DNA from: Atlantibacter hermannii
GTDB lineage: Bacteria; Pseudomonadota; Gammaproteobacteria; Enterobacterales; Enterobacteriaceae
Direction of reading: 5' to 3'
NCBI GenBank assembly: GCA_900635495.1
Contig: LR134136.1
Location: forward strand, 2,480,001-2,544,000
Length of the DNA: 64,000 bases
In this document: positions 41,143 through 51,414 of the stretch, in pieces
Layout: every line of letters starts with the position of its first letter
Numbering within the stretch: the stretch's first letter is position 1
Notes under the pieces: generated by a model
What the model saw: the letters and a program-made list of their open reading frames with translations, nothing else
What the model was told of the DNA's origin: nothing
The model's database searches: none
Translations under genes and position numbers: made by a program

Positions 41143-42201
41143 ATGGCAGACATAACAAGCGCGCGCGTTCCGCAGGATGTTAAACGCTTTATTCCGGGTG
41201 TGGTGCTGGCAGGCGCTATCGCCTTTGCCGCTGCGGCGCTGGGCAATGTGCCTGCGGTGGCCGACCTGGGCCTGGGCGCGTTAACGCTGGCGATCATCGT
41301 CGGGATTGCCATTGGCAATACTTTTTATCCCTCGCTTCATTCCCGGTGCGATGAAGGCGTGCAGTTCGCCAAACAAAAATTGCTCCGTCTGGGGATTATC
41401 CTTTACGGATTCCGCCTCACGTTTCAGCAGGTGATGGACGTCGGGCTAAGCGGCGTCGTGATTGATGTGGTCATGCTCACCAGCACCTTTCTCCTCGCCT
41501 CGTATATTGGTTCGCGCCTGATGGGCATCGATCGGAAAACATCGTGGCTTATCGGCGCGGGCAGCAGCATTTGCGGCGCGGCAGCGGTACTGGCGACTGC
41601 GCCGGTGGTCAAAGCCGAAAGCTCAAAGGTGGCCGTTGCCGTGGCGACCGTGGTGATTTTCGGTACGCTGGGGATCTTTCTTTATCCGGTAATCTGGCAT
41701 GAAGTGGCACGCCACCTTCCCGGCGTTTCACTCAGCCAGTTTGGTGTTTATACCGGTTCCACCATGCATGAAGTGGCCCAAGTGGTGGCGGCCGGTCACG
41801 CCGTCAGCCCGGAAACCGAAAGCGCGGCGGTGATTGCGAAAATGCTGCGTGTGATGATGCTAGCCCCGTTTCTGCTGATCCTGAGTATTGTGGTCAGCCG
41901 CCAGGTCGGGAGCGACACCCCAACCCGCCAGCCCATCGTTTTCCCGTGGTTTGCGCTGCTGTTTATTCTGGTTGCCCTGTTTAATTCGCTGCATCTGTTG
42001 CCCGTGTCGTGGGTCGCCGCCATTAACGCCGTGGATAATGTGTTGCTGGCAACGGCCATGGCGGCGCTCGGGATGACCACGCGTATCAGCCAGTTGATGA
42101 AGGCCGGGTTACGTCCATTCCTGCTGGGCCTGATGTTGTTTGCCTGGCTGGTGATCGGCGGCGGGACGCTTAATCTGATGATTCATCACTGGATGGGCTA
42201 A
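41143..42201 (+). CDS. YeiH-family putative sulfate/sulfite exporter
   Basis: A 352-residue polytopic membrane protein of the YeiH/PSE family. Features: LGIILYGFRLTFQQVMDVG near residue 84, the glycine-rich LIGAGSSICGAAAVLATAPVV near 135 and GVYTGSTMHEVAQVVAAG near 200. Members have been proposed to export sulfate or sulfite during sulfonate breakdown, and the context (SuyAB releases sulfite) fits. ATG 41143 with GAGGAG is preferred over an upstream in-frame codon. Confidence 0.8.
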   Translation: MADITSARVPQDVKRFIPGVVLAGAIAFAAAALGNVPAVADLGLGALTLAIIVGIAIGNTFYPSLHSRCDEGVQFAKQKLLRLGIILYGFRLTFQQVMDVGLSGVVIDVVMLTSTFLLASYIGSRLMGIDRKTSWLIGAGSSICGAAAVLATAPVVKAESSKVAVAVATVVIFGTLGIFLYPVIWHEVARHLPGVSLSQFGVYTGSTMHEVAQVVAAGHAVSPETESAAVIAKMLRVMMLAPFLLILSIVVSRQVGSDTPTRQPIVFPWFALLFILVALFNSLHLLPVSWVAAINAVDNVLLATAMAALGMTTRISQLMKAGLRPFLLGLMLFAWLVIGGGTLNLMIHHWMG

Positions 42202-42212
42202 TCCCGTCAGCC

Positions 42213-42242
42213 AAAAAAAAAGCCCCGCTGCGATGCGGGGCT
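42213..42242 (-). terminator. Intrinsic terminator of the chemotaxis-receptor gene
   Basis: AGCCCCGC, six-base loop, GCGGGGCT with nine A's on the plus-strand left side, which is a T-run for the minus-strand transcript ending at 42266. It may also stop the exporter transcript from the left. Confidence 0.88.
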
Positions 42243-42265
42243 TGTCAGTTCAAAACCGGTGCGAA

Positions 42266-43965
42266 TTAAAAGGTTTCCCAGTTCTCACCACTTACCATCG
42301 CCGGACGGTTAAAGTTTTTCGGCGCTGGCGGTGCGTCATTTTTGGGTGCCGCTTTAACCACTTCACTGTGAGTGGATAAACGGAAAATGCCCACCGCATC
42401 CGTGAGGCGCGCCGCCTGTTCTTCCAGCGACAGGGCCGCAGCGGAAGCCTCTTCCACCAGCGAGGCGTTTTGCTGGGTCACATTGTCCATTTCCGATACC
42501 GCCTGTGCGACCTGCTCAATGCCACGGCTTTGCTCATCCGATGCGGAAGCGATTTCCTGCATTAAATCGGTCACGCGCTGCACCGCCTCGACAATGCCCT
42601 GCATGGTCTGGCCCGCTTCCACCACCTCTTCAGAACCTTTGTCGATCAGGCTTACGGAGTTCTTGATCAGGCCTTCAATCTCTTTGGCTGCCTGGGCGCT
42701 GCGGCTCGCCAGCGTACGCACTTCACTGGCGACGACAGCAAAGCCGCGCCCCTGCTCACCGGCCCGCGCCGCTTCCACCGCCGCGTTAAGCGCCAGAATG
42801 TTGGTCTGGAAGGCGATGCTGTTGATCACGGCGGTGATCTCGGAAATTTTCTTCGAACTGGAGGAAATATTACCCATGGTGTTCACCACGCCGGACACAA
42901 TGCGTCCACCGGCGCTGGCTTTGGCCGACGCGTCATCGGCCAGTTTGCTGGCATGATGGGCGTTATCCGCATTCTGCTTCACGGTGGCGGTCAGCTGCTC
43001 CATACTGGCAGCGGTCTGTTCCAGGGCCGACGCCTGTTCTTCGGTACGCGATGACAGATCGGTATTCCGGCGGAGATTTCGCTGGTGCCCTGATAAATCG
43101 CCTCTGCGCCGGTACGCACGGTGCCGACCGTGTCGGCCAGCGCCAGCTGCATTTTTTGCAGATTGTTGCTCAGCACGCCGATTTCACTGCGGCCCGTTGG
43201 CTCCGGCGCGACGGTAAGGTCGCCGCTGGCGATGTGCTCAATGCGGCTCGCCGCACGGCGCAGCGGGAGGATGACGATGCCGCGTAACGCCACAAAGGTA
43301 ATCACGGTCATCAACAGGGCGATACCCAGCGCGGCGATCATCGCCATGACGCCCCAGGTGGTACGCGCTTCCGCTGTCGCACCCAGCGCTTTGGCGCGTT
43401 CCATACGGATGGCGATAGCCTTCAGCAGCACCTCGTTATAGGCGTTGTCCAGCGTACGGATCTTTTCGTTTTCATGGGAAATGATGGCTTCGAACATCCC
43501 GTTTTTAGCGAATTTCACCATCGGCTGCATGCCCTGGATATAAGCATCGAAGCGGGCTTTCAGTTCGCCATCAAGTGCTTCGTCTCCCGGGGTTTTTACC
43601 CGTCTCGACATGTAGATATTGAACCCATCCTGCGCCTGGATCAGGCGTTTTTCGGCGTCGGCAACGTTACGTTTAAGGTCGTCCATCTCTGCGACGCGAC
43701 TGGCGGCGCCAGCATTGATTAAGTTGATACGCGCGGTGCGCAGATGGTTGGAACTGTTCGAAAGCCCCATGCGCACCTGAATTTCTTCAGTGACGTCATC
43801 CAGCGCCGTGTTGCTTTGGATCATGAAATAGCTTGCCAGGCCCACGCTTGCCGCGAAGAGCACCAGAATACCACCGAGAATGAAACTAAAGAGCGGAACT
43901 AAACGGATATGATGCCAGAAACTCACAGATGCAGGTCTTTGATTATTTGTATTGTGTGTCGTCAT
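42266..43965 (-). pseudogene. Methyl-accepting chemotaxis protein, one frameshift
   Basis: Repaired length is 566 residues: an N-terminal membrane helix (FSFILGGILVLFAASVGLASYF), a four-helix-bundle type periplasmic domain, a second helix near residue 200 (GVMAMIAALGIALLMTVITF), HAMP, and the long signalling coiled coil with the hairpin tip [33 protein letters not shown] region. It ends NWETF, a CheR/CheB-docking pentapeptide like NWETF of Tar/Tsr. The break is at 43065–43066, two T's where three give [14 protein letters not shown]. Tar/Tsr-like, ligand unknown. Confidence 0.9.
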
Positions 43966-44204
43966 AACAGCCTTCCTGGGTAAGGTATTCCCGTCGTGAT
44001 TCACGTTGCCGGTGCGTTGGCTCTGTGCATTGACCGCGGTCGCTGGCGGATACCAGTTTGCGTGGTGTGACGCGCTCGCCGCCTTTCTGCAATGTGGATC
44101 AGTTTGGATAGATATGCTCGTCAGAGAGTTATCGGCATGAACCTGTGTTTCAATTACCCCGGAAAACGTCGGATGGGTCACAAATCAGGATAAAGATAAA
44201 TTAT

Positions 44205-44230
44205 GGCCAGCGGCAGAACCGCCGCTGGCC
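44205..44230 (-). terminator. Hairpin terminator after frmA
   Basis: GGCCAGCGGC, six-base loop, GCCGCTGGCC: a perfect ten-base-pair stem just after the frmA stop, followed on the minus strand by an AT-rich stretch. Confidence 0.8.
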
Positions 44231-44236
44231 GGGGGA

Positions 44237-45397
<1,161 letters not shown>

Positions 45398-45400
45398 CTA

Positions 45401-45676
45401 TTATTTTAGATAAGCCCGCAGCAAATGGCCGATTTCATCCATTCGCTGCGCACGTTGTTCGCGGGTGGTTTCGCCGTTGACCAGTTCATCGTTGAGATGG
45501 ATTTCCACCATCTCGCCCATCAAACCGTTGGCCGCGCCGCGTACCGCGGCAATTTGTTGCAGGATAGCGATGCACGGCTCGCCCGCTTCAAGCGCGCGCT
45601 CCAGCGCCTCAACCTGACCCCGGATCCGCCGTACCCGGGTCAATACGCGTTTTTTATCTTCAGGTGAATGGGGCAT
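45401..45676 (-). CDS. frmR: Formaldehyde-sensing repressor FrmR
   Basis: A 91-residue all-helical repressor of the CsoR/RcnR family. Pro2 and Cys35, the pair that formaldehyde crosslinks to inactivate FrmR, are both present (MPHS … GEPCIAIL). The family helix RVRRIRGQVEALERAL is intact. It should repress frmRA through the dyad at 45693–45712. Confidence 0.95.
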   Translation of the reverse strand: MPHSPEDKKRVLTRVRRIRGQVEALERALEAGEPCIAILQQIAAVRGAANGLMGEMVEIHLNDELVNGETTREQRAQRMDEIGHLLRAYLK

Positions 45677-45692
45677 GATCGCCTCCCGTAGA

Positions 45693-45712
45693 TACTATAG
45701 GGGGGTATAGTA
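45693..45712. promoter_or_regulatory. FrmR operator
   Basis: TACTATA, six G's, TATAGTA: a perfect dyad around a G-tract, 17 bases upstream of frmR. CsoR/RcnR-type repressors recognise exactly this AT-arm plus G/C-tract form. Confidence 0.85.
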
Positions 45713-45879
45713 ACAGGATCGCCAAACATTTGTAAAATTAATGGGTTCGTTTTATTTCGCGGGCCAGATGAGAGGGAGATGCGCCCTGTGTCCCCATCTG
45801 GCGCAGTGCCCGGTTGTCTGGTGTTCCGGCTGACAGAGAGAGGAAGAAACGGTGGTGTGGATAAATGAAAGGAATTAAC

Positions 45880-46209
45880 TCAGAGGATTATTATCGGTTG
45901 CCCTGTCCGGGTTTTTACCTGTTTGAGTTGTTCTGTGGGCCCGCTGGTGCATTCGATGCGCTCATACTCTGTCGGTTTCATCCACGACGACTGGGATGTC
46001 ATTCCTTTGCCATTGATCCGATGAAAATCCCAGGTCCCGTTTGCATTTTGCCGTAACTTATCAAGCACCATGCTGGCCGTTTTTGGTTTCACATTTTCAT
46101 TGTTGGGCACAGGTATAAAAGTGGAGAAACCTTTACACTGAACAGGCTCTTCACTTTTCGCGCACCCCGCCAGAGTTAAAACGCCCAGTAAGATAAAAAC
46201 GGGTCTCAT
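45880..46209 (-). CDS. Small lipoprotein of unknown function
   Basis: A 109-residue protein from ATG 46209 with a signal peptide and lipobox (MRPVFILLGVLTLAGC, cysteine at 16). The mature part contains GTWDFHRINGKGMTSQSSW and ECTSGPTEQLKQV; I do not recognise the family. It lies between frmR and the GNAT gene, same direction as frmR. Confidence 0.7.
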   Translation of the reverse strand: MRPVFILLGVLTLAGCAKSEEPVQCKGFSTFIPVPNNENVKPKTASMVLDKLRQNANGTWDFHRINGKGMTSQSSWMKPTEYERIECTSGPTEQLKQVKTRTGQPIIIL

Positions 46210-46374
46210 GCTACATATCCTTATTTTTAGATTCAGCAGTCGCATGATAGCGCGGGCCGCAGGGGTGAGGAAGACATGTGCTGCCGGGTTGTTCAACGCT
46301 AATATGATGATTCATAATTGATCCGAGACAAGGGTCTTCCCGACGGCAATGTTTGGTAAACAAAAGGAATGAAC

Positions 46375-46863
46375 ATGGAGGTAACCGTAGAGTTATGTCC
46401 CCCGGACGAGTGGGAATCCATGGTAGGGATTTTTACCGAAATGGAAGAACACTATTATGGCGAAGGTATCATTCAGGAAGCGTTGATGAAGGATTATCTC
46501 TGTAAAAAGTTATTCAACCGGCTTTCCGGTACCCTGGTGATCAGAGCGCGCTGCGGCAATAACATTACTGGCCTGGCATGTTGCAATATTCTTTATCCCT
46601 CGCCCCGATACAGCGGTCAGCTGCATATTAAAGAGCTGTATGTTTCTCAGTGCGATCGAAATAAGGGCACGGGTAAAGCGATAATGCGCTTTATAGCCCG
46701 GCTTGCGCTTGAACAGGAATGCCTTAGCCTTAGCTGGAACGCTGAAAAATCCAACCCCGGCGCTAAACGTTTTTATCAGGCTCTGGGAGGCAGAATAAAT
46801 GATCATATCGTCAATTATTACCTCCACGGGGAGAGCCTGAGCAAACTGGCCTCAGGCATTTGA
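46375..46863 (+). CDS. GNAT-family N-acetyltransferase
   Basis: A 162-residue GNAT protein. The acetyl-CoA pyrophosphate loop is RNKGTGKAIM near residue 102, preceded by the beta-4 strand LHIKELYVSQCD, and NPGAKRFYQALGGRINDH is the typical C-terminal half. ATG 46375 is better spaced from AAAAGGA than the ATG six bases earlier. It is convergent with catA1. As I recall the Tn9/pACYC184 cat region, the vector's cat downstream sequence is the 3' end of this very gene. The substrate is unknown. Confidence 0.85.
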   Translation: MEVTVELCPPDEWESMVGIFTEMEEHYYGEGIIQEALMKDYLCKKLFNRLSGTLVIRARCGNNITGLACCNILYPSPRYSGQLHIKELYVSQCDRNKGTGKAIMRFIARLALEQECLSLSWNAEKSNPGAKRFYQALGGRINDHIVNYYLHGESLSKLASGI

Positions 46864-47062
46864 GAAGCACACGGTCACACTGCTTCCGGTAGTCAATAAA
46901 CCGGTAAACCAGCAATGGACATAAGCGGCAATTTAACGACCCTGCCCTGAACCAGCGACCGGGTCGAATTTGCTTTCGAATTTCTGCCATTCATCCGCTT
47001 ATTATCACTTATTCAGGCTTAGCAACCAGGCGTTTAAGGGCATCAATAACTGCCTTAAAAAA

Positions 47063-47722
47063 TTACGCCCTGCCCTGCCACTCATCGCAATAACGTTGCA
47101 ATTCATTAAGCATTCTGCCGACATGGAAACCATCGCAAACGGCATGATGAACCTGAATCGCCAGCGGCATCAGCACCTTGTCGCCTTGCGTATAATATTT
47201 GCCCATGGTGAAAACGGGGGCGAAGAAGTTGTCCATATTGGCCACGTTTAAATCAAAACTGGTGAAACTCACCCAGGGATTGGCTGAGACGAAAAACATA
47301 TTCTCAATGAACCCTTTGGGGAAATAGGCCAGGTTTTCACCGTAACACGCCACATCTTGCGAATATATGTGTAGAAACTGCCGGAAATCGTCGTGGTATT
47401 CACTCCAGAGCGATGAAAACGTTTCAGTTTGCTCATGGAACACGGTGTAACAAGGGTGAATACTATCCCATATCACCAGCTCACCGTCTTTCATTGCCAT
47501 ACGGAATTCCGGATGAGCATTCATCAGGCGGGCAAGAATGTGAATAAAGGCCGGATAAAATTTGTGCTTATTTTTCTTTACGGTTTTTAAGAAAGCCGTA
47601 ATATCCAGCTGAACGGTCTGGTTATAGGTACATTGAGCAACTGACTGAAATGCTTCAAAATGTTCTTTACGATGCCATTGGGATATATCAACGGTGGTAT
47701 ATCCAGTGATTTTTTTCTCCAT
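47063..47722 (-). CDS. catA1: Type A-1 chloramphenicol O-acetyltransferase
   Basis: A 219-residue CatA1, the same length as the Tn9 enzyme. The catalytic histidine lies in [14 protein letters not shown] near residue 193. From memory it differs from Tn9 CatA1 at about three positions (Ile for Val in DSIHPCY, Arg for Gln in LQRYC, Arg for Gly at QGRA). It inactivates chloramphenicol with acetyl-CoA. Several synonymous differences argue against cloning-vector contamination. The gene is AT-richer than its surroundings. No IS1 flanks it. Confidence 0.96.
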   Translation of the reverse strand: MEKKITGYTTVDISQWHRKEHFEAFQSVAQCTYNQTVQLDITAFLKTVKKNKHKFYPAFIHILARLMNAHPEFRMAMKDGELVIWDSIHPCYTVFHEQTETFSSLWSEYHDDFRQFLHIYSQDVACYGENLAYFPKGFIENMFFVSANPWVSFTSFDLNVANMDNFFAPVFTMGKYYTQGDKVLMPLAIQVHHAVCDGFHVGRMLNELQRYCDEWQGRA

Positions 47723-47923
47723 TTTAGCTTCCCTAGCTCCTGAAAATCTCGATAACTCAAAAAATACGCCCGGTAGTGATCTTATTTCATTATGGTGAAA
47801 GTTGGATCCTCTTACGTGCCGATCAACGTCTCATTTTCGCCAAAAGTTGGCCCAGGGCTTCCCGGTATCAACAGGGACACCAGGATTTATTTATTCTGCG
47901 AAGTGATCTTCCGTCACAGGTAT
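47723..47923 (-). promoter_or_regulatory. catA1 promoter/leader region
   Basis: The 201 bases between the vat-like stop and the catA1 start match, from memory, the Tn9 cat promoter segment with only a few base changes (for example CCCTAG for CCTTAG and GGATCC for GGAACC). The Tn9 cat promoter is known to be activated by cAMP–CRP, so this allele is probably expressed from its own promoter. Confidence 0.7.
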
Positions 47924-48553
47924 TTATTCGGCGGAAAGTGCGTCGATATTTGCTGAGGTAATCGCATTAAGATTGCGGGTAATTTTTTCTGGCGACCAGT
48001 CCCACCAGGCTAATTTTTCCAGTGCCAGAATAGTTTCATCACAAAACCGTTTTTTAATAAGTTTGGCGGGATTCCCCCCCACTATCGCATAAGCAGGAAC
48101 ATCAGACGTGACCACAGCGCGAGAAGAGATGATAGCCCCGTTGCCAATTTTAACGCCTGGCATAATTAGCGCCTGATAACCGATCCAGACATCATTGCCA
48201 ATCACCGTGTCGCCTTTATAGGGTAAGTCGCAAGGTTGCGGCGTACTCTCTTCCCATCCGTTCCCAAAGATATAGAACGGGAAAGTGGAGAAGCCGGCCA
48301 CTTTATGGTTAGCCCCGTTCATAATAAACTGCACGCCTGTTGCAATGGCGCAAAATTTGCCAATGACCAGTTTGTCCCCAATAAAGGGATAATGATAAAG
48401 CACGTTGCGCTCGAAGTTTTGCGCGTCCTTCGGATCATCATAATACGTGTAATCACCGATGATGATATTTGGGTTCTTCACGGTATTTTTGATGAAACAC
48501 ACCTGCGGAAATCCTGGTAAAGGATGGATAGTGGTGGGTTCGGGTCCGTACAT
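47924..48553 (-). CDS. Vat/CatB-type xenobiotic O-acetyltransferase
   Basis: A 209-residue hexapeptide-repeat acetyltransferase. N-terminal [22 protein letters not shown] and [23 protein letters not shown] are closest to streptogramin A acetyltransferases (Vat) and next to CatB. Left-handed helix repeats follow ([28 protein letters not shown]). It is complete and in the same direction as catA1, 201 bases upstream. Its last codons (IDALSAE) lie in the stretch whose counterpart abuts IS1 in Tn9. Drug specificity is not predictable by eye. Confidence 0.88.
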   Translation of the reverse strand: MYGPEPTTIHPLPGFPQVCFIKNTVKNPNIIIGDYTYYDDPKDAQNFERNVLYHYPFIGDKLVIGKFCAIATGVQFIMNGANHKVAGFSTFPFYIFGNGWEESTPQPCDLPYKGDTVIGNDVWIGYQALIMPGVKIGNGAIISSRAVVTSDVPAYAIVGGNPAKLIKKRFCDETILALEKLAWWDWSPEKITRNLNAITSANIDALSAE

Positions 48554-48834
48554 ATTGTCTCCCTGAAGAGCGGCTAAAGTACTGTCAGATTAGTACACCT
48601 CACCGGATATTTTCTCTTAAAGACAAGATTGATGGCTGTTTCTCTGTCACAGGGGGCGCATTTAGCGTTCAGGTCATTGTTGTTGGCTGACGATTATTTT
48701 ACGCTGGGCCAGCCTGCAACACGTCATATCACGCGGCGATAACACAGACTTTTCTTCACGCCGCGTAGGGTCTCCTTTTACTGTCAGCATCACTCATCCC
48801 TGAGTAACGCTGGACTGACAGCGAAAATAACGCG

Positions 48835-51414
48835 TTACGGGCTGGGTAACGTTAAGGTTAAATCCGCAATAGCAACCGGCTTGCCAATAAAATATCCCTG
48901 CACTTCATCGCAGTGATTTTTCTTCAGAAACGACAACTGATCGGCGGTTTCCACCCCTTCTGCAGTGACTTCCATGGAATAGGCTTTACCCAGATCGATG
49001 ATTTTCTCCACCACCGACTGGTTCTGCTGCGATTCGCCCAGTGAAAAAATAAAGCTTTTGTCGAGCTTCAGTCCGTCAAACTGGAATTTACGCAGATAGC
49101 TCAGCGACGCATAGCCAGTTCCGAAATCATCAATAAGGATCCGCACCCCCATTTGCTTCAGGGTCTTCATGGTCTTACACGTATTTTCCGGTTCAGAAAG
49201 GGTGACGTTTTCAGTCACTTCCAGTTCCAGCCGTGTGGGCGGCAGCCCGGTATCCCTGAGAATGGTGATGATCCTGTCCGCCAGATCGCTGGCCTGGAAC
49301 TCGACCGGTGAGATATTTACTGACACCGATAATCCTGGCAATGTCGTCAGCGTGTCGGTGCAGGCGTTACGGATCACCCAGTTGCTCAGACTCATAATCA
49401 GCCCGGTCTCTTCAGCCAGCGGAATAAACTGATCGGGCATCATGATGCCACGCTCCGGGTGCTGCCAGCGTACCAGGGCTTCCACCGCCTCCACTTTGGA
49501 CGTTCTGAGGTTGAAGCGGGGTTGGTAAACCAGATAAAGCTGGTTTTCCTGAATCGCCGTTTTGAGCTCCGCCTCCATTTTTCTCCGCGCGGTGAGCTTC
49601 TCCGACATATCCTGACGATAAAAAACCCATCGGTTTCTGCCGGATTGTTTAGCCTGGTACAGGGCGATATCCGCAAAGCGTAAAAGGTCGTTCGCGCTGA
49701 TGCTGTCATGCGGCGCCATCGCAATGCCCATGCTCACGCCTATCGTCACATCATTGCCATCAATGGTGAAAGGCCGGTTCAGTTCATAAACGATGCGCTG
49801 ACAAATCTCCTCCACCTGCTCCGGCTGACTGGTATCGGCGAGCAGAACCATAAATTCATCGCCCCCCTGTCGGGCAACAAAATCACCGCTGCGTATGCAG
49901 TTTTGAAGGCGGGTGGAGACTTCGCCAAGCAGGGCATCGCCCGTTGAATGACCAAAAATATCATTGACGGGTTTAAACTTATCCAGATCGAGGCAAATCA
50001 TTGAAAAAGGATGGTTTTTGGCCTCTTCTTTATTCAATTGGCCAGTAAGAAACTCTTTAATATGATACCGGTTAGGGAGCCCGGTTAATTCATCATGACG
50101 CGACAGGAACTGGACCCGCTGAGTGGCCTCGACTTCCATCGTGACATCCGTCGCCGCGCCACGGATCACCACCGAGCCATCACACTGAACCACAAATTTT
50201 GCCAGCAGCGTGCAATAGGACGTGGTTTGTTGATAGTTGGTGTAAGGACAGTTCTTGAAGGCAAACCGACCAGATGATTGCCGCTGGCTAATCCATTCCT
50301 GGAAAGCCTCTTTTCGGGAGGGGAATAATTCATCTAGCCCGCGTCCTGTCCAGTCACTGTTATCAAATCCCGTTAATACCGAAAAACGCTCCGATAACCA
50401 GAGTATTTTTAAGTTTAAATCGGTTTCCCACAGCCAGTCGCTGGTGGTTTCGCTGACATCCCTGAAACGTTTTTCGCTGGTGATAAGCTTGAGCCGTGCC
50501 TGTTCCAGAAGAAAACTATTTTCGTCATTAATCCTCGCCTTATGCATAATATGGCGCATTAAAATAACCGTTAAAATGACCGTTAATAGTACCGCCACAA
50601 TAAGTAATGGCAGAAAATAAATGATCAACGACTGCCCCGGGTTTTCACTGTCCCAGCTAATTCTCACCACGCCATTTTTAACGCTTAGGGTAAATGCAGT
50701 CTGGTTATCTGCCGGAGAAATAACGGCATAGGATACTGCGCTAACATTTTCAAGCCCGGCATCATGCCCCATCGCCAGTAATTTTTCGGGCGTGAGCATT
50801 TCGACGAAAACCATAGTCGAAGGCTTATCCGGTAAGGTAGCGACACTCTCATCGCTGCCCGTTGTAATCCATGCGGCAGAAACTATTGCCGGAACCGAAT
50901 CGATAAGCGTCATCATCGAAACCGGTTTTCCGTTGTTTTGATCCATTTCACGCAGTAAATCCGCTTTGACCGATTTGCCCAGCCAACTTTCCAGATCTCG
51001 CTGTTGCCGTTTTCCGTCGATAACACTGTATTGCGTAGCACCTTCCGGTGAGAGAACAAATACACCTTCATAGCCAAAGTTATTGTAAAGCGATTTTCCC
51101 AGGTTCTGTTTATCCCATGCCCATGAAAAATCATTCTTTATATGAAGGTGCTTGTAAGCATCGCCCCACTCTGCATTGTCTTTTAAATGACTGCGCAAGC
51201 TGAGCTGACGAGTATCCAGGGCTTTCCTTAATAAAAATTCAGCATGTTTGTCCGTAAGGGTATTAACGTTATTCTTTATGACCAGTAAGGAAATAATTGC
51301 GATGACGAAAATACCTATCAGCAACGTTGCCACATAGGTAAACGTTTTATTTATCAGGAGCTTGGTTTGCTCCGTTTCAGTAACGCCCATGTTAAGTGTC
51401 GTTATGCTCATCAT
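48835..51414 (-). CDS. Membrane GGDEF–EAL protein with CHASE4-like sensor and PAS domain
   Basis: An 859-residue protein. Order: membrane helix (residues about 25–48), periplasmic CHASE4-like domain (DNAEWGDAYKHLHI), second helix (about 262–285), PAS (about 315–430), GGDEF (RQGGDEFMVLL near 510) and EAL (VEAVEALVRWQHPERG near 620, DDFGTGYASLSYL, AEGVET). Both the diguanylate cyclase and the phosphodiesterase signatures are intact, so it may make or break c-di-GMP depending on the signal. Monocistronic. Confidence 0.92.
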   Translation of the reverse strand: MMSITTLNMGVTETEQTKLLINKTFTYVATLLIGIFVIAIISLLVIKNNVNTLTDKHAEFLLRKALDTRQLSLRSHLKDNAEWGDAYKHLHIKNDFSWAWDKQNLGKSLYNNFGYEGVFVLSPEGATQYSVIDGKRQQRDLESWLGKSVKADLLREMDQNNGKPVSMMTLIDSVPAIVSAAWITTGSDESVATLPDKPSTMVFVEMLTPEKLLAMGHDAGLENVSAVSYAVISPADNQTAFTLSVKNGVVRISWDSENPGQSLIIYFLPLLIVAVLLTVILTVILMRHIMHKARINDENSFLLEQARLKLITSEKRFRDVSETTSDWLWETDLNLKILWLSERFSVLTGFDNSDWTGRGLDELFPSRKEAFQEWISQRQSSGRFAFKNCPYTNYQQTTSYCTLLAKFVVQCDGSVVIRGAATDVTMEVEATQRVQFLSRHDELTGLPNRYHIKEFLTGQLNKEEAKNHPFSMICLDLDKFKPVNDIFGHSTGDALLGEVSTRLQNCIRSGDFVARQGGDEFMVLLADTSQPEQVEEICQRIVYELNRPFTIDGNDVTIGVSMGIAMAPHDSISANDLLRFADIALYQAKQSGRNRWVFYRQDMSEKLTARRKMEAELKTAIQENQLYLVYQPRFNLRTSKVEAVEALVRWQHPERGIMMPDQFIPLAEETGLIMSLSNWVIRNACTDTLTTLPGLSVSVNISPVEFQASDLADRIITILRDTGLPPTRLELEVTENVTLSEPENTCKTMKTLKQMGVRILIDDFGTGYASLSYLRKFQFDGLKLDKSFIFSLGESQQNQSVVEKIIDLGKAYSMEVTAEGVETADQLSFLKKNHCDEVQGYFIGKPVAIADLTLTLPSP

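Noticed and set aside
46375..48553. Cloning-vector contamination as the source of catA1
   Set aside because: The sequence differs from the remembered vector cat at several synonymous sites, and complete GNAT and vat-like genes continue beyond the vector segment on both sides into ordinary chromosome.
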